Shown here piece after piece: positions 9,301 through 20,000 of a DNA stretch of 64,000 bases. Position 1 is the stretch's first letter. Every line of letters begins with the position of its first letter. The translations under genes were made by a program, and so were the position numbers. The DNA is from Steromphala cineraria (lineage: Eukaryota; Mollusca; Gastropoda; Trochida; Trochidae). The notes beneath the pieces are model-generated. The model did no database searches and was not told the origin of the DNA. It saw only the letters and a list, made by a program, of their open reading frames with translations. The stretch is from the NCBI GenBank assembly GCA_916613615.1, contig OU744732.1, positions 26,918,673-26,982,672 of the forward strand. Reading direction: 5' to 3'.

Positions 9301-11335
9301 TTCTTCAAAGGGAGGGATCTACGTTCTGATACTGATGGACTGGTATATCGGGAGTGTATCCGTCATGCTACTAGCCTGTCTCGAGATGCTCGTACTAGCC
9401 TGGGTCTATGGTAGGTCAATATTACTTGCCTGGCCCTACGGTCAAAATATAATACTAGCCTTACAAGCTTGTACTAGTCTGAGTCGAGGTAAGTATATAG
9501 TACTAGCCTAGCATGAGATGTTCGACCTAGCCTTGGTCTATGGTAGGTACAAGGTACTAGCCTAGCAAGAGATGCTTGTAATAGCCTTGTCCTATGTTAT
9601 GTACGAAGTGCTAGCCTAGCATGAGATGCTCGCACTAGCCTCGGTCTATTGTAGGTACAAGGAACTAGCCTAGCATGAGATGTTCGACCTAGTCTTGGTC
9701 TGTGGTAAGTAAAACGTACTAGCCTAGCATGAGATGTTCGACCTAGCCTTGGCCTATGGTAGGTGACAAGTACGAGCCTAGCATGAGATGCTCATACCAT
9801 TATTGTGCTATTTTTCACAAATAATGTTTAAGGGATTTTTAAAATTGATAAAACTAGTGTTTTTTTAAGATAGTTTTTGTCAATTGAATTCAAACATCTG
9901 TTAGTAAACCAGGTGAATAGGAATAAGATCCAGCTTTGTCAAATATATTCAGATTTAATTATTTTGTACCATCAAATCGGTTTGATGTCTATCTCTTCCA
10001 GGAGTGAATCGCCTGTACAAGGACATTGAGATGATGATAGGCTACAGGATATCCGGCATATTCAAACCCCTCTGGCTCGTCATCACACCACTGTTTGTCT
10101 TTGTGAGTGTATCAACTTTACACTTCATTAAGGACATTTACACTTCTCAAGATAAGTTATGGATAAAAAGATGATAAAAGGGAAATATTAAGAAAACATT
10201 ATGTTTGCACGCGAGTAAATCACGACGGTAGCAAAATTCCCAGTCTAAGTAACCTAACCTCAATATTATCCGTTTCACTCCTATACTGAGTCTAGCAAGG
10301 CCTGGTAGAGGGTCGCGTCAGCCGATCGTTCTGCGACCTATGACCCTCAAACTTTATACGTGCGAAGGCGGACTATTGTGGCTTGGTAATATGATTGGTC
10401 AATTCGATACGTGGGCTGACGCGAACCTCTATTAGGCCTTTCTAGACTCAGTATAGGAGTGAAACAGATACTATTGAGGCTAGGTTTACTTAGACTGCAA
10501 AATTCATAAGTGTAGAATTCTTTATTCTTGATGACGACCGTGGAATAATTTGCAATATTCTATCAAACAACCCTCAACGGAAAAAATCTCCGATCGTATA
10601 ATTCTAAATTTCATGTACATGTAGTTACTTTGGACATTTTACAAGCGCTTCTAGCGGAGCGGATTTTGCAAAAGATTCGTCGGCAGGACTTTACTCTTTA
10701 CTCGTTATAAACGTGAACTGAGAAATCATTATGACCTCTTCTTCTTATAATTTTAGCATTTCTTCAATGTTTAGGACACAATTTGATGAAATTGCAGATT
10801 AACGTGCATGGAATGATAGTTAACAATTCCCAATATATCTCTTGAATCTCTTCTCCCAGGTTTTGCTTATAGCAGGACTTGTCAATTTCGCGCCAATTAC
10901 ATTGGGTGGGCGGAGCTATCCCGCTTGGGCTATTGTGATTGGTTGGATTGTTGCCACGTGCCCTCTCTTACCAATCCCACTGGGCATGGTGGCGGCAATT
11001 AGAAAAGAGGAAGGTGGCAGTCTTAAAGAGGTAGAGTATAAGATTTGCTTAAACATTACATTAGATATTGCATTAAAGTTTTACATCTCAAGTAATAAAT
11101 ATGATTGCTTATAATAGAGATGAATGTGAGCAAATCTATTAAGCTGGAATCGCTTGCAAGAATAAGACATCATACATATAGAACCCTTTTTATTTCTCTT
11201 CAGAAAGTTCTCAAAGCAACGAAACCCCGAAAAGAATGGCGACCTGCAACAGACAACGATGAGTCGGTCTCAGAGGAAAAAATTGTTAGCGAGCTGGATC
11301 CCCTTAACTCATCGCCAAAGCCGCTCAAGTTATGA
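3256..11335 (+). CDS. SLC6-like: SLC6-family Na+/Cl--dependent neurotransmitter/amino-acid transporter (glycine-transporter-like), 5' partial, 12 exons
   Basis: Plasma-membrane symporter that moves a small amino acid or amine with Na+ and Cl-. Exons join in frame at 3256-3387, 3878-4184, 4774-4906, 5174-5308, 5611-5714, 6574-6698, 7092-7204, 7896-8027, 9311-9410, 10002-10102, 10860-11030 and 11204-11335 (TGA), about 561 codons. Visible SLC6 landmarks are AFLIPYF (TM2), the long glycosylated second extracellular loop with a Cys pair, IRWQL before TM4, [10 protein letters not shown] with NNNCYRDS (TM6), [18 protein letters not shown] (TM8), VTQGGIY and PLGMV. Best family resemblance is to glycine and creatine transporters; the substrate is not assignable. 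The N-terminus and TM1 (usual NVWRFPY motif) were not found in the window, so the gene is 5'-incomplete here. Odd points: Asp replaces the usual Asn in TM7, one exon is partly duplicated, and one exon edge is expanded into a minisatellite. Confidence 0.93.
3878..4184 (+). CDS. SLC6-like: SLC6 exon b: TM3 and extracellular loop 2
   Basis: Starts after TTTGCAG and ends before GTAAGA. Carries TM3 ([13 protein letters not shown]) and the large extracellular loop, with Cys residues about nine apart (RCDNEW...MC) and five N-X-S/T sequons, as expected for EL2. Confidence 0.92.
4774..4906 (+). CDS. SLC6-like: SLC6 exon c: end of loop 2 and TM4
   Basis: The acceptor TTTTGCAG joins phase-2 AG to A, giving [20 protein letters not shown] leads into a hydrophobic TM4. 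The donor is GTAAGAG. Confidence 0.9.
5174..5308 (+). CDS. SLC6-like: SLC6 exon d: TM5 and loop 3
   Basis: Exactly 45 codons between CATGCAG and GTGAGT. Encodes [22 protein letters not shown] and the loop [11 protein letters not shown]. Its last 17 codons are duplicated about 150 bp downstream. Confidence 0.9.
5330..5370. repeat. Perfect 19-bp inverted repeat in an SLC6 intron
   Basis: AAGCTGTACATACTTCTTT and its exact complement are separated by three T bases. It lies between exon d and its partial duplicate. Confidence 0.95.
5410..5466 (+). repeat. Partial duplicate of SLC6 exon d with its donor site
   Basis: Repeats the last 17 codons of exon 5174-5308 plus a GTAAGT donor. The three base differences are all silent third-position changes (GGG/GGC, CTT/CTC, CTT/CTG). 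No good acceptor directly precedes it, so it looks like a broken exon copy. Confidence 0.85.
5611..5714 (+). CDS. SLC6-like: SLC6 exon e: TM6
   Basis: Follows [27 protein letters not shown] is the unwound TM6 substrate/ion region, with the Ser of FFS at the Cl- site conserved. Ends in the NNNCYR motif in phase 2. Confidence 0.92.
6574..6698 (+). CDS. SLC6-like: SLC6 exon f: TM7
   Basis: Starts with A completing CYR|DSM. TM7 reads [16 protein letters not shown] then GFMAN. The Asp (codon GAC) lies where most SLC6 members have Asn (SERT Asn368, LeuT Asn286); the nearby Ser (SERT Ser372 position) is retained. Confidence 0.9.
7092..7204 (+). CDS. SLC6-like: SLC6 exon g: loop 4 and TM8 start
   Basis: [19 protein letters not shown] is the typical EL4 sequence. 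TM8 follows and ends GLDSQ at the exon border; the Asp-Ser pair of the Na2 site is present. Donor GTACAT. Confidence 0.92.
7390..7638 (+). mobile_element. tRNA-derived SINE
   Basis: GGGGGCGTAGCTCAGTGGTA at 7391 is a tRNA-type A-box region and GGGGTTCGATTC is a B box. The anticodon arm is mismatched, so it is not a working tRNA. A unique body follows, and the element ends in a degenerate (TAT)n tail around 7620-7638. It sits in the SLC6 intron between 7204 and 7896. Confidence 0.7.
7896..8027 (+). CDS. SLC6-like: SLC6 exon h: TM8 end and TM9
   Basis: 44 codons after [22 protein letters not shown] continues TM8, with Gln where most relatives have Glu (FVEVEG in the creatine transporter). TM9 follows and ends at CVTQ. 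Confidence 0.9.
8636..9133. mobile_element. TTAA-flanked MITE, family 2
   Basis: Termini TTAAAGAGACACAGAGTAT and ATACTCTGTGTCACTTTAA are inverted copies with one mismatch, both bounded by TTAA. About 500 bp, no transposase frame; lies in an SLC6 intron. Confidence 0.7.
9311..9410 (+). CDS. SLC6-like: SLC6 exon i: TM10
   Basis: Follows TTCTTCAAAG. Begins [12 protein letters not shown] and ends LAWVY plus G before GTAGGT. The last 40 or so bases and the donor are copied downstream as a 54-bp tandem array. Confidence 0.88.
9370..9806 (+). repeat. 54-bp minisatellite built from an exon end plus its splice donor
   Basis: The first unit is the 3' end of exon 9311-9410 with its intron start (CTAGCCTGTCTCGAGATGCT ... 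GTCTATG|GTAGGT). One degenerate unit and then about five regular 54-bp units follow (start CTAGCCTAGCATGAGATG), most with a GTAGGT or GTAAGT at the same place. Confidence 0.9.
10002..10102 (+). CDS. SLC6-like: SLC6 exon j: loop 5 and TM11 start
   Basis: After [23 protein letters not shown] is the conserved intracellular loop; then [10 protein letters not shown] before GTGAGT. Confidence 0.9.
10240..10497. mobile_element. hAT-like MITE with inverted termini
   Basis: Left CAGTCTAAGTAACCTAACCT pairs with right GGTTTACTTAGACTG. An 8-bp direct repeat CAAAATTC lies at 10232-10239 and 10498-10505. An extended inner repeat (CACTCCTATACTGAGTCTAG and its complement) makes the whole element fold. A related copy is at about 25499-25732. 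Confidence 0.7.
10860..11030 (+). CDS. SLC6-like: SLC6 exon k: TM11-TM12
   Basis: 57 codons after [17 protein letters not shown] and PIPLGMV are typical of the last two membrane spans; ends in a charged AAIRKEEGG tail. Confidence 0.9.
11204..11335 (+). CDS. SLC6-like: SLC6 exon l: C-terminal tail and stop
   Basis: After CTCTTCAG: 43 codons of hydrophilic cytoplasmic tail (KPRKEWRPA resembles the glycine-transporter tail) ending in TGA at 11333-11335. No convincing AATAAA was found close behind. Confidence 0.87.
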   Translation, partial: KVLKATKPRKEWRPATDNDESVSEEKIVSELDPLNSSPKPLKL

Positions 11336-11475
11336 CAAACATTGCCATCCTAGTGTTAACTTGTATAGAGAGATACTCCATTTGTTTCTTTGTAATGTCT
11401 TCCCCTGTGCGATGAACACAAACTAAAATTAACTTTATCGTTTATTTTACAGAAAAGATACATTTATTCAAAATA

Positions 11476-11594
11476 CATCCTGCTACATCAGCGTATATGT
11501 CTCCGCGTAATGCTACAATCTATCCCCTGATATCCTTCTGTCGTATTCTGCCGTATCGCTGACGGGTAGACATATACGCTGATGTAGCAGGATG
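11476..11594. repeat. Palindrome with perfect 27-bp arms
   Basis: CATCCTGCTACATCAGCGTA (11476 onward to 11502) is exactly complementary to 11568-11594; the loop is about 65 bp. Confidence 0.95.
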
Positions 11595-12119
11595 TTCAAG
11601 ATAAAAAAGTCTATTTTTGGGACATCCACTACCTCAGAATAACAAGGAAATTTGTATCTAATATTACTATAAGTTAAATCTTGTTTCCAGAGTTATGTTC
11701 GCGATAGACTTCACAACTGAATAAGTGTAATGTAGTGTAAGTGTAAAGATATTAACCTCGGCGTTGCCAAATCTTAACATCAAAGGATCATTTGAAGTCA
11801 GTAATGGTTGAATCTCTCTCTCAACATCATTTGACAAATTTCAGGTATATTTTTGCTGATCACAGGTTCTACTCTCTAGTTAACGTGTTGCTTTGGAAAT
11901 CATTTCAATAAGGCTTAATTTTTTAGAGCAACTGTGTCAACGTTTGTGGCATGGGCTTACTTTGTTTTGAAACCGTTTTTCATACAATTTTGACATCTTG
12001 TGTGTACGTTGTAACTTGGTCAAAGAGGATAAGAATTTAAAGCTTGTCGGCTGTTTTGACTGTCCATTACAAAGCGTAACCTTTAACCTGACATGGAATT
12101 GTTGAACAATTGATAATTG

Positions 12120-12258
12120 TCCGATATGGCAGATGAACTTCATGGCGAATGAGTTTTTCTTTATCATATGTTAATAACAATTCTGTTTGTCCGATATGGC
12201 AGATGAACTTCATGGCGAATGAGTTTTTCTTTATCATATGTTAATAAAAATTCTGTTT
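12120..12258. repeat. 70-bp tandem duplication
   Basis: The block starting CCGATATGGCAGATGAACTT at 12121 is repeated almost unchanged at 12191. Confidence 0.95.
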
Positions 12259-12297
12259 TTGTTTTGCTTGCTTTACTCAATATATGTATGCTCAGAC

Positions 12298-12720
12298 ATC
12301 AGGAAATTGCGGGAGTTTGTGTATACAACAACAAGTTATATTTCCCGGTTACGATAGCTAAATGATCATATACACTGTATTACACACCATCATATATCAG
12401 GAGATTGCAGGAGTTTGTGTATTCAACAACAAGTTATATTTCCCGGTTACGAATGCTAAATGATCATATACACTGTATTACACACCATCATATATCAGGA
12501 GATTGCAGGAGTTTGTGTATTCAACAACAAGTTATATTTCCCGGTTACGAATGCTAAATGATCATATACACTGTATTACACACCATCAGATATCAGGAGA
12601 TTGCAGGAGTTTGTGTAAACAACAACAAGTTATATTTCCCGGTTACGAAAGCTAAATGATCAATTACACTGTATTACACACCATCAGATATCAGGAGATT
12701 GTTGGAGTTTGTGTATACAA
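12298..12720. repeat. 98-bp tandem repeat, about 4.3 copies
   Basis: Units start ATCAGGAGATTGCAGGAGTT near 12298, 12396, 12494, 12592 and 12690. Copies are nearly identical, indicating recent expansion. Confidence 0.93.
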
Positions 12721-13128
12721 ATATGTTGATGTAAAATATGTTGATGTAGTTATCTAGAAGATATCTTGAATACAAACCACGCACTTCAATGAAATTGTCA
12801 TTGAGGAACAACAAATATTTACTCTGATGTCTGCATCACGTTAGTATGGTACTCCTCGGGCTCATCAAAGTCATGAAACTTTTAAATTCTAACATCTTAA
12901 TTAAAAAATAAACATTCATTTGAACGTTGCAATGTATGGTACACAATTTTTTAACTAAAAATTTGATCTTCAAATTCGGTCTTATCTTGCCAATGACGTT
13001 ACTCATCACTGATTTTTCTTAAAATAATGCATTTCCGTTTTAGACTGAATCGAAATAGATTGTTAAAGCGTTATATTTAGTCGAAGCCATAAACGGGGGT
13101 GTATATATAATATTATGTATATTAGTGT

Positions 13129-13184
13129 GTGTGGCACTACTACTACTTCCTACTACTACTTCCTACTACTACTACTACATCCCT
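13129..13184. repeat. CTA/TAC microsatellite with CTTC interruptions
   Basis: Runs of CTACTACTA broken by TTC. Any reading frame here is low complexity and not taken as a gene. Confidence 0.9.
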
Positions 13185-13460
13185 CATGGTTTATCAAAGG
13201 GGTATTCTTTTCTCCATGATAAGCGTGCTCTTTAAGATTAAAGAATCTAGTGAAAACGTGCTGTACATAACGGATAACGGACCTCGGTGTTATAGACTTA
13301 TATTAGAGTTGCTTGTGTTCCTTTTTGGTTATTGGATATCCTTCATTTAACATCCAAAACTGGGTTCCCCAGGAGATATCGCTTGTGTTCAAAGATGTAA
13401 ATTTTTCATGCAAATGTAATGAAAAGTGATTTTGGATGATAAATAGAATCTCCCCCTCGT

Positions 13461-13574
13461 GTCTTCTGATATCAAATATATCAACACTCGTTGATAAAAG
13501 TAAAATATCCTCGGCAAGCCTCGGATATTTGTTACTTTTATCAACTTGTGTTGATATATTTGATATCAAAAGAC
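13461..13574. repeat. Foldback element, arms about 49 bp
   Basis: GTCTTCTGATATCAAATATA at the left pairs with TATATTTGATATCAAAAGAC at the right; the arms continue inward through TTGATAAAAGTAA and TTACTTTTATCAA to a centre near 13517. Confidence 0.9.
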
Positions 13575-14218
13575 ACTTGGATTTGTTTAACAAACAGAAC
13601 AATATCAAGATATCTAGATTGTCGGAGATGATTCGCCCTTGGCAGTGGAAAAAATTGACTTTACTCAGAATTCACTGATTTTATTAAAATAAACGTTTCT
13701 CTTTGAAAGAAACGGACCATGCCAGTGTTTTCATCAACATTTATCTACCAGATAACGTACTGCCTCGAGGACAGTTCATACATCATAAGTTCAAACCCTT
13801 GGGGATGGAGATTTTGTCAGAGCCTGGTGATTGAGTTGATATCCTGATGGGACAGTCAGTGCCGACAGGGTTGTTTCGAAATCTATAAGCGACTCGACCC
13901 AAAACATACATGTGAAGAATTTGTACTGTCCTGAGGTGTATGTTACAGTATTTCTGATGTCAAATGGTTGTTTCAGAAATAAAACTACTAAAAATGGATA
14001 CCACACGCACTTCCGTTAGAAAAAGAAATGTCTTTTCTCCTGAGCTTTTAAACACACAACGTTATTTGTATGAATATAGGTATGAACATTAAACGGTGTT
14101 TTTAAGAGGACATATTATAAACATATTCTACTAACTAACTTTTTGAAAGGCATATCTATATATGTTTTTCGTTTTTAACCCAATAAATTGAAGTTGAAAA
14201 GGTTCAATAAAGACCGAG

Positions 14219-14840
14219 TCATTGTTTGATTTTGCTGAGGAACACAAGACGTCTCTTAAGCTCCAAGTCGTCCGTCGTCTCCATCAACGTCTTTACCCTT
14301 TGAAAGAACAAGTCCTTTGCAAAATTATACAGCATGACGTCATACTTGTTGAGGTAAAAAACCTGATCCTTAGTTTGAGAGAGAATTGGAATGTTGTCAA
14401 CGTATGAATTGCTTTTCGTTCCAGCCTTGGATATAAACTTTAAATTGAAGGTACTCTCGAACAATATCTGTGATAGTTCCTGATATTCCATGAGACCAAA
14501 GTACGCCATTTTTCTGAGGTTATCCTTAGCACTAGCGAGCATCTTATGGTGTTTCTCCTCGAAGTTCATTGTTGACATGTTATAACAGTTAACAAGAGTC
14601 AGATCAGCAGTCATCCTTGTCTGACGGTTGATAGCCAGGTTTGAAGCACATCCAAAAAATGATTTTATATCAACTTTTTTCCAGTCGGTCGTTTCATAGC
14701 AATTTGGAACTTCCTCCTTGGTCGCAGATTTACCATTGCAAATCAAAGGGGACATCTTCCAGGTTGCCCCTCTCGTAACGTGCTGCCATTCGCTGATGAA
14801 CCTCGCGTAGGGCTCTCTCAGGGTGGTGATGTATAAATAT
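14219..14840 (-). CDS. HS6ST-like: HS6ST-like A exon 2
   Basis: Acceptor TTCTTCCAG, first codon completed by one base (R|YLYITTLREP). Contains ISEWQHVTRGATW, the CNG...PNCY Cys region and the NRQTRM block. Ends FLSKIKQ-stop. Confidence 0.9.
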
Positions 14841-17030
14841 CTGGAAGAATTTTTTTTTAAATTATTTTTTCGAATTCTTATTCATATATTTATTCATAAT
14901 ATCAACACAGTGTACCCTTCCAATCCAGTGATTCCTTCATGTCAGTTTTTCTTATCTATATATCGAGAGTATTCCAACAAAACGATTTGAAATCAAGCAC
15001 TTTGGCAGTTCCCGAATAAAAGGACCGTTGAGTTTTACAAATCGTGATTCAGTTTCATAACGAATGTGAATTGGCTGAAAAGGCGCACCTGTATAATCAT
15101 CTCAGCACGATTTGTTATGAATATCAAGCAGCTAAACATTTACGAGATTTGAATTCAGAGTGTGAATCAGATACTTTAAAGGGGCAGTAGCACGTTTTTA
15201 GGGGGAATATAAGGTGATGTCAGGTAAATGAAAATTTAATGGTTCCAATTGAAAGACAAAGTATTTAAACTAAATCAAGCAGTAATAATTCAAATATATA
15301 ACGTAAAGTTTAGCCATGCGATTGCTTTTTCTTACACAAAATGATTTAAAGGTGTTCACAAAAAATGGCCGCCAATGGATTTTATATGAATCTTCATACT
15401 TTGTCCTCTGACTATGGATGATTGGCTTGTGTAGTGAGTTTTTTGATATTGTCAAAATAATACATTTAGCATTAACTTACAGTTATCAGTGAAAATTTTA
15501 AAATATAAACTTATCAAAAATCGTGCTACAGTCCCTTTAAAAAATCCATACTGAGTTTAATCAATTTGTGTGTTGTTAATGCTTATTTAACAATAATTCA
15601 AGAATGTTTTGTTCTTTTCACATGAAAAAGTAATATGAAATTCCTTTGCTTAGGCCCTTTGTTAAAGACGTTAGATCTACATCTATTTGCAGAATCAAAT
15701 TGTACCGTCAGGCGTCTGATTATTTCTTTATTAGGTAAATTGATGATTTTATTGCATGTAATATTCAAATGAACTTATATATCCTGAATTTTAGCATAAA
15801 CAGTGTGCAATAAAAGTCGTTTTCCGGAAAACCTGTTGGGCTGACAACCCCTCTATAGAGACCGTTTAATTTGTAAAAAGCGGTTTTTTTCACATAATGT
15901 GAAGTGATGAGAAACACTTTTTTTATGTTAATAATTATCTAAGAAATTTATCATTCGATTGATTAACAATGTCACAGCAATGCTTTTTCAATCCTGATGC
16001 CGACGATTGTCTTCACCTCTATTTGATTTCCCTTGAATGATTTGATGTTATTCATTCATAAACTAAAGATGATATCACATATATATAAGATTAAATGTGG
16101 TGACACCCTTAATTACAGTTTTGAAACAAAAGACGATAGCACATACACTCAGGGGCAAAAGAAACGATACCAGCTTTTCAAAGGAGTACAAAACAAAATC
16201 CTGTTGTAAATGAATGAGTTTTTTAAACGGTGTTTTTTAAGGGGTGTTTTTCTAAAGCGTAAACATATATAACTTTGAAATTAGTTATTAGAAATTAGCT
16301 CAGTTAGCTATTGAAGACATGAAATAACCCTGTTTCAGTCATAACTATCATTCGTAGCTTACGCTATCATGCAATTTATATGGTATCGTTTCTATTGCCC
16401 CTGAGTGTATATCAGCAAGAAATCATCTTCAGATACATATTTTGAAGATATCGCCTATAGGATTAAATGTGATGTTAATTTAAGTACATGTTGAAACAAA
16501 ATGTGATAACACATACGTTTAGACATGAGTGACCCCTGATTATTCGCCTCGCAAAACATACCCCAAAACCCACTTAACCGTTACCTTCTATTCGTCTGTC
16601 TCCCCAGTCGTCTGTCCATCGTGGCCACAGCACAACTCTGAAGATGCGTCCAGTCTGCGTGTATACCACACGTTGAGTCATCCTTACTTCTCAATAGGTA
16701 CACACGGTTCTTCCAGGCGTTTTCGCAGTGAAAGAAGTGTTTATCCAGTTTACTATAATTACAGAAGGGACTCAAGTCTAAATCGGTAGTAAGCCGTTTT
16801 ATAAAGGTTGTGCTACCAGTTTTCTGAATTCTGACGTAAACAATGACGTCACTTCCGTCGGTGTTTAATTCAAAATGGCGGACAGCATCACTTTTAGAAA
16901 ATTCATGATGACGAATTTGTCGATGATTACCGTTGCCTTGCGCATAATAGCGTTTAGATCCAAAAACGAGAAATAAACAAAGAACAATTGACATAACTGC
17001 GTAAAATAATGAATAAAATACTCCCTTCAT
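14219..17030 (-). CDS. HS6ST-like: HS6ST-like A: heparan-sulfate 6-O-sulfotransferase-like enzyme, two exons
   Basis: Type II Golgi enzyme expected to move sulfate from PAPS to glucosamine O-6 of heparan sulfate. Exon 1 is 17030-16585 and exon 2 is 14840-14219 (TGA), giving 355 residues. Near the N-terminus is one signal-anchor (AVMSIVLCLFLVF). Around residue 70 is the 5'-phosphosulfate loop VRIQKTGSTTF, then CGIHADW with the conserved His. Exon 2 opens with the 3'-phosphate motif TLREPYARFISEW, followed by LAINRQTRMTADL and MAYFGLMEYQELSQ. Intron phase and place match the other three copies. Length is a little below vertebrate HS6STs (about 400-470), mostly at the C-terminus. All motifs look intact. 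The lineage acceptor could differ from heparan sulfate. Confidence 0.9.
15176..15540 (+). mobile_element. TTAA-flanked MITE, family 1, copy 2
   Basis: TTAAAGGGGCAGTAGCACGT at the left, TCGTGCTACAGTCCCTTTAA at the right, and an AATGGCCGCCAATGGA block inside. Confidence 0.9.
16143..16410. mobile_element. TA-flanked (mariner-type) MITE, copy 1
   Basis: About 30-bp inverted ends, TACACTCAGGGGCAAAAGAA and its complement, with one mismatch. TA at both borders suits a Tc1/mariner-mobilised MITE. No transposase inside. Confidence 0.85.
16585..17030 (-). CDS. HS6ST-like: HS6ST-like A exon 1
   Basis: Start ATG at 17030-17028, 148 codons plus two bases, donor AAG|GTAACG. Holds the membrane anchor, the PAPS loop (IQKTGST) and the CGIHADWTHL segment. 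Confidence 0.9.
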
Positions 17031-20000
17031 GGTGTTCGAGAAAATAGCGCACTGAAAAGAAAATAGAACTATGTATTCATGTCAGCTGAAGAAACTATTC
17101 ACAGGGAAATGCAGGAATCTCGCGAAAAATATACAATATACATGTACCCTTGCAAAAATATCTGATTAATCAATACATATTTTCTAAAATTAGAATATAT
17201 TGCATGAATTTATACTTTGCAAAAGGCAGCATCACTTCATTACACATAATGTGTAATTATCATGATCAACATTGTAAGACAAAGTATCATGATGGAAACA
17301 CATCAGTTAAAGTTATTAAGAAATTACGATTACAACACCAGTGTTTGACAAGTTAGGTAAAATACCTTGAATTCTTTAAAACTTGAAACTTTCCATATCG
17401 AAAACATCGAAAAAAGAAATATTACTACAGTACCTTTTAACATTTGCATTTAGAATCCAAACGCGTACATGACGAACAAAGTAGGGCAGGGCATATAATG
17501 AATCAAATATTGTGTCATGAACATATCTAAGCCTTGTCTGGAAATATATATTTCAATTTATTTTATTATCAATTAGAAAAGGATCTGAAACACCATCAGA
17601 TATCTAGTAAACCTTACATCAGCTGTTACCTACTTGATGACTGATTGAGAATTCGTTGAGAAGGATGCGTAATTGATGAACCGCAGGAGAAACGAAAACG
17701 ATTCCATTTAGTGATAATGTTAAGCTGAGAGTCAGATGATTTTGCAATGTTGTTTCATATAAAATTCATTATGCAAAAATAAAAAATCGAAACATGATCT
17801 GATCCCTTTTCTTCTAAGTTCTCACGTGACACAGTTTCCATATTTTTTTTTATAAAAACCAAAGTATGTGTGCTAGTTTTTAAGTAACCTCTAAAATAAT
17901 ACAAATCCTAAACCAAGCATCTATTACATCTCAATTTCTTACGAGTAGACAGCCAAAATGTCCGAGAGTATGAGAGCATCTGTATGCTTTTGCATCTCAA
18001 TTTGTAACGAGTAGAGAGCCGAAATGTCCGGGAGTATGAGACCATGAGAGCATCTGTATGCTTGTCAGGCATCACGGGCTTTCATTAACAGTGATAATTT
18101 TCATGTTGGAACATCATTCGTTGCCATTGTAACATTTGGCACCATTGGTACCGCAGACCAAAACTTTCCAACGTTCAAACTGAGGTAGGATCAACATTCT
18201 ATGACTTGATCTATCTCTGCGGGGAGAGAATTCCAAAAGTCTGCACTTTTTAATAAATGTTAGTACCAAAAGGTTCATAATGTCGAGAGAGAATGCCCTT
18301 CATATTCTGATGATATTTGAACGTTTCTTTTGTTCGTCAGTATATGTCACCTTCGCCTCAGTTCGAAGAACGTTTACCATGCATAACTGATACTTCACAT
18401 CATAAGTTTACTAAATACATCTACCCTCTTCATATATCAAACTTATATTTCTTGTATTTTCTAACGCGGTAAAAAAATACAAGTCTGCCATTAAGTACTT
18501 TAGTAGTACATACTTTGTCTTTGTAATAAGATTTATTTTCAGAATGAACCCCTTTTTGGATTTCAATTTCTTTGTAGGTGTAATCGTAAATTTTCCCGAA
18601 TAAGGCCATTATTCTTAAAAAGGACTTATTTCTCGACACTACATGTATGATGACTTGTAATATAGCTATGTTGTGTATTATACACATGTTGCATGTTATC
18701 AATGATGGTGAGCTAGATACACAATCAAGATTGCACCTATAAGTCAGTTATTACCCGATAGTGAGGCAGATATGACGAATCATCACACAAGCGACATGTG
18801 CTGCATATCATACATTGATAGTGTGCTAGATATCACATTATTAACATACGAAGTAAATTGCTGTCTGTAACTTACTGATGTATTTGAGATATGTATCGTT
18901 ACACCTACACATGTGCTACATATCTGGACAGAAGATTCAACCGATACAAATACGAAAATGCACGAAACGGCGATTTTTTTGCAATTCTGTAAACACAAGC
19001 CAATTCGTACATGAATGGAAGTAGTGATATAATGCTCCATAAGACCTTCTTATGATATTAATTATGTTAATGGTTTCGGGGAAATGTATAAATAGATATA
19101 TAACAATACAATAAATAGATGATAAACAATAAAATAAATATAATTAACAACTAAATAAATATTTCTTTATAAGTGGAAATTTTGACATCTACCGTGATGA
19201 TAGAACAGGATAGAAAAATAATATAACGAATGGTTATGTGTGCAGTAGGCTATTATGATATGATGACAGAAATATGTCCTATCTATCTTCGTAAGTATAA
19301 CAAAAATATATCCAGAACAACGCAATCGTTATACATTGTATTCACTAGTAGTGGAGGTTTTAATGAGATCGTATACCGATTCGTGTTTAAATTCCTAGTT
19401 ATGAATATATACCCCATATTGGTATAGTCACAACCACGAAAGCGAATCCGACAAACAAAATAAAAGTTCGCCGTGTATGAAGTCCCAATACAAGGTTATT
19501 TGGATCACGTTGGATAACTTTTATATAAACCTGAATATTATACTCATACATGTATATCGTTTTGGCTTGAGAAAGTTTGGCAGATTCGGCGTGAGCGGAA
19601 CCAGTTACGATGTGGTTTTAAAGCGTTCACCTGTGAGTTTCGTTGGTATTCTCAAAACAAGATATGAAATTAATAATTAAGGTCTAATTCAAGTATATAT
19701 TTTCTCGATAACATGCACATTGCCTTCTAATAGATAATCTTAATGGAGATAATGATCTGTCATTCTTCAAAAGACTGCATTACATCGCCTCTAAGGACAG
19801 CTAAAGGACAGGGTAAATTATAACTCATATGAATATTTTATGTGAAACAGCGAGCTATCAATCATTCTGACTCAACGTGTAAGATTAGATAACTATCTGC
19901 CCCTTAAATGTTCTACCGAGTTAATTAAAAGTTTCCGATTCTATCAAAGTCATATCAACTTCAAAATTTGTCACTTGGATTCGAGAGTTATTAAATTCAA

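Larger units (their letters stand above)
11336..14218. other. Intergenic region between the SLC6 gene and HS6ST-like A
   Basis: No gene recognised. Contains a 27-bp-arm palindrome, a 70-bp duplication, a 98-bp tandem array, a CTA/TAC-rich microsatellite and a foldback. Short open frames here show no family resemblance. Confidence 0.6.
14841..16584 (-). other. HS6ST-like A intron with two MITEs
   Basis: 1,744 bp. Contains TTAA-MITE family 1 (15176-15540) and a TA-flanked MITE (16143-16410); otherwise AT-rich DNA with no coding signal seen. Confidence 0.75.
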
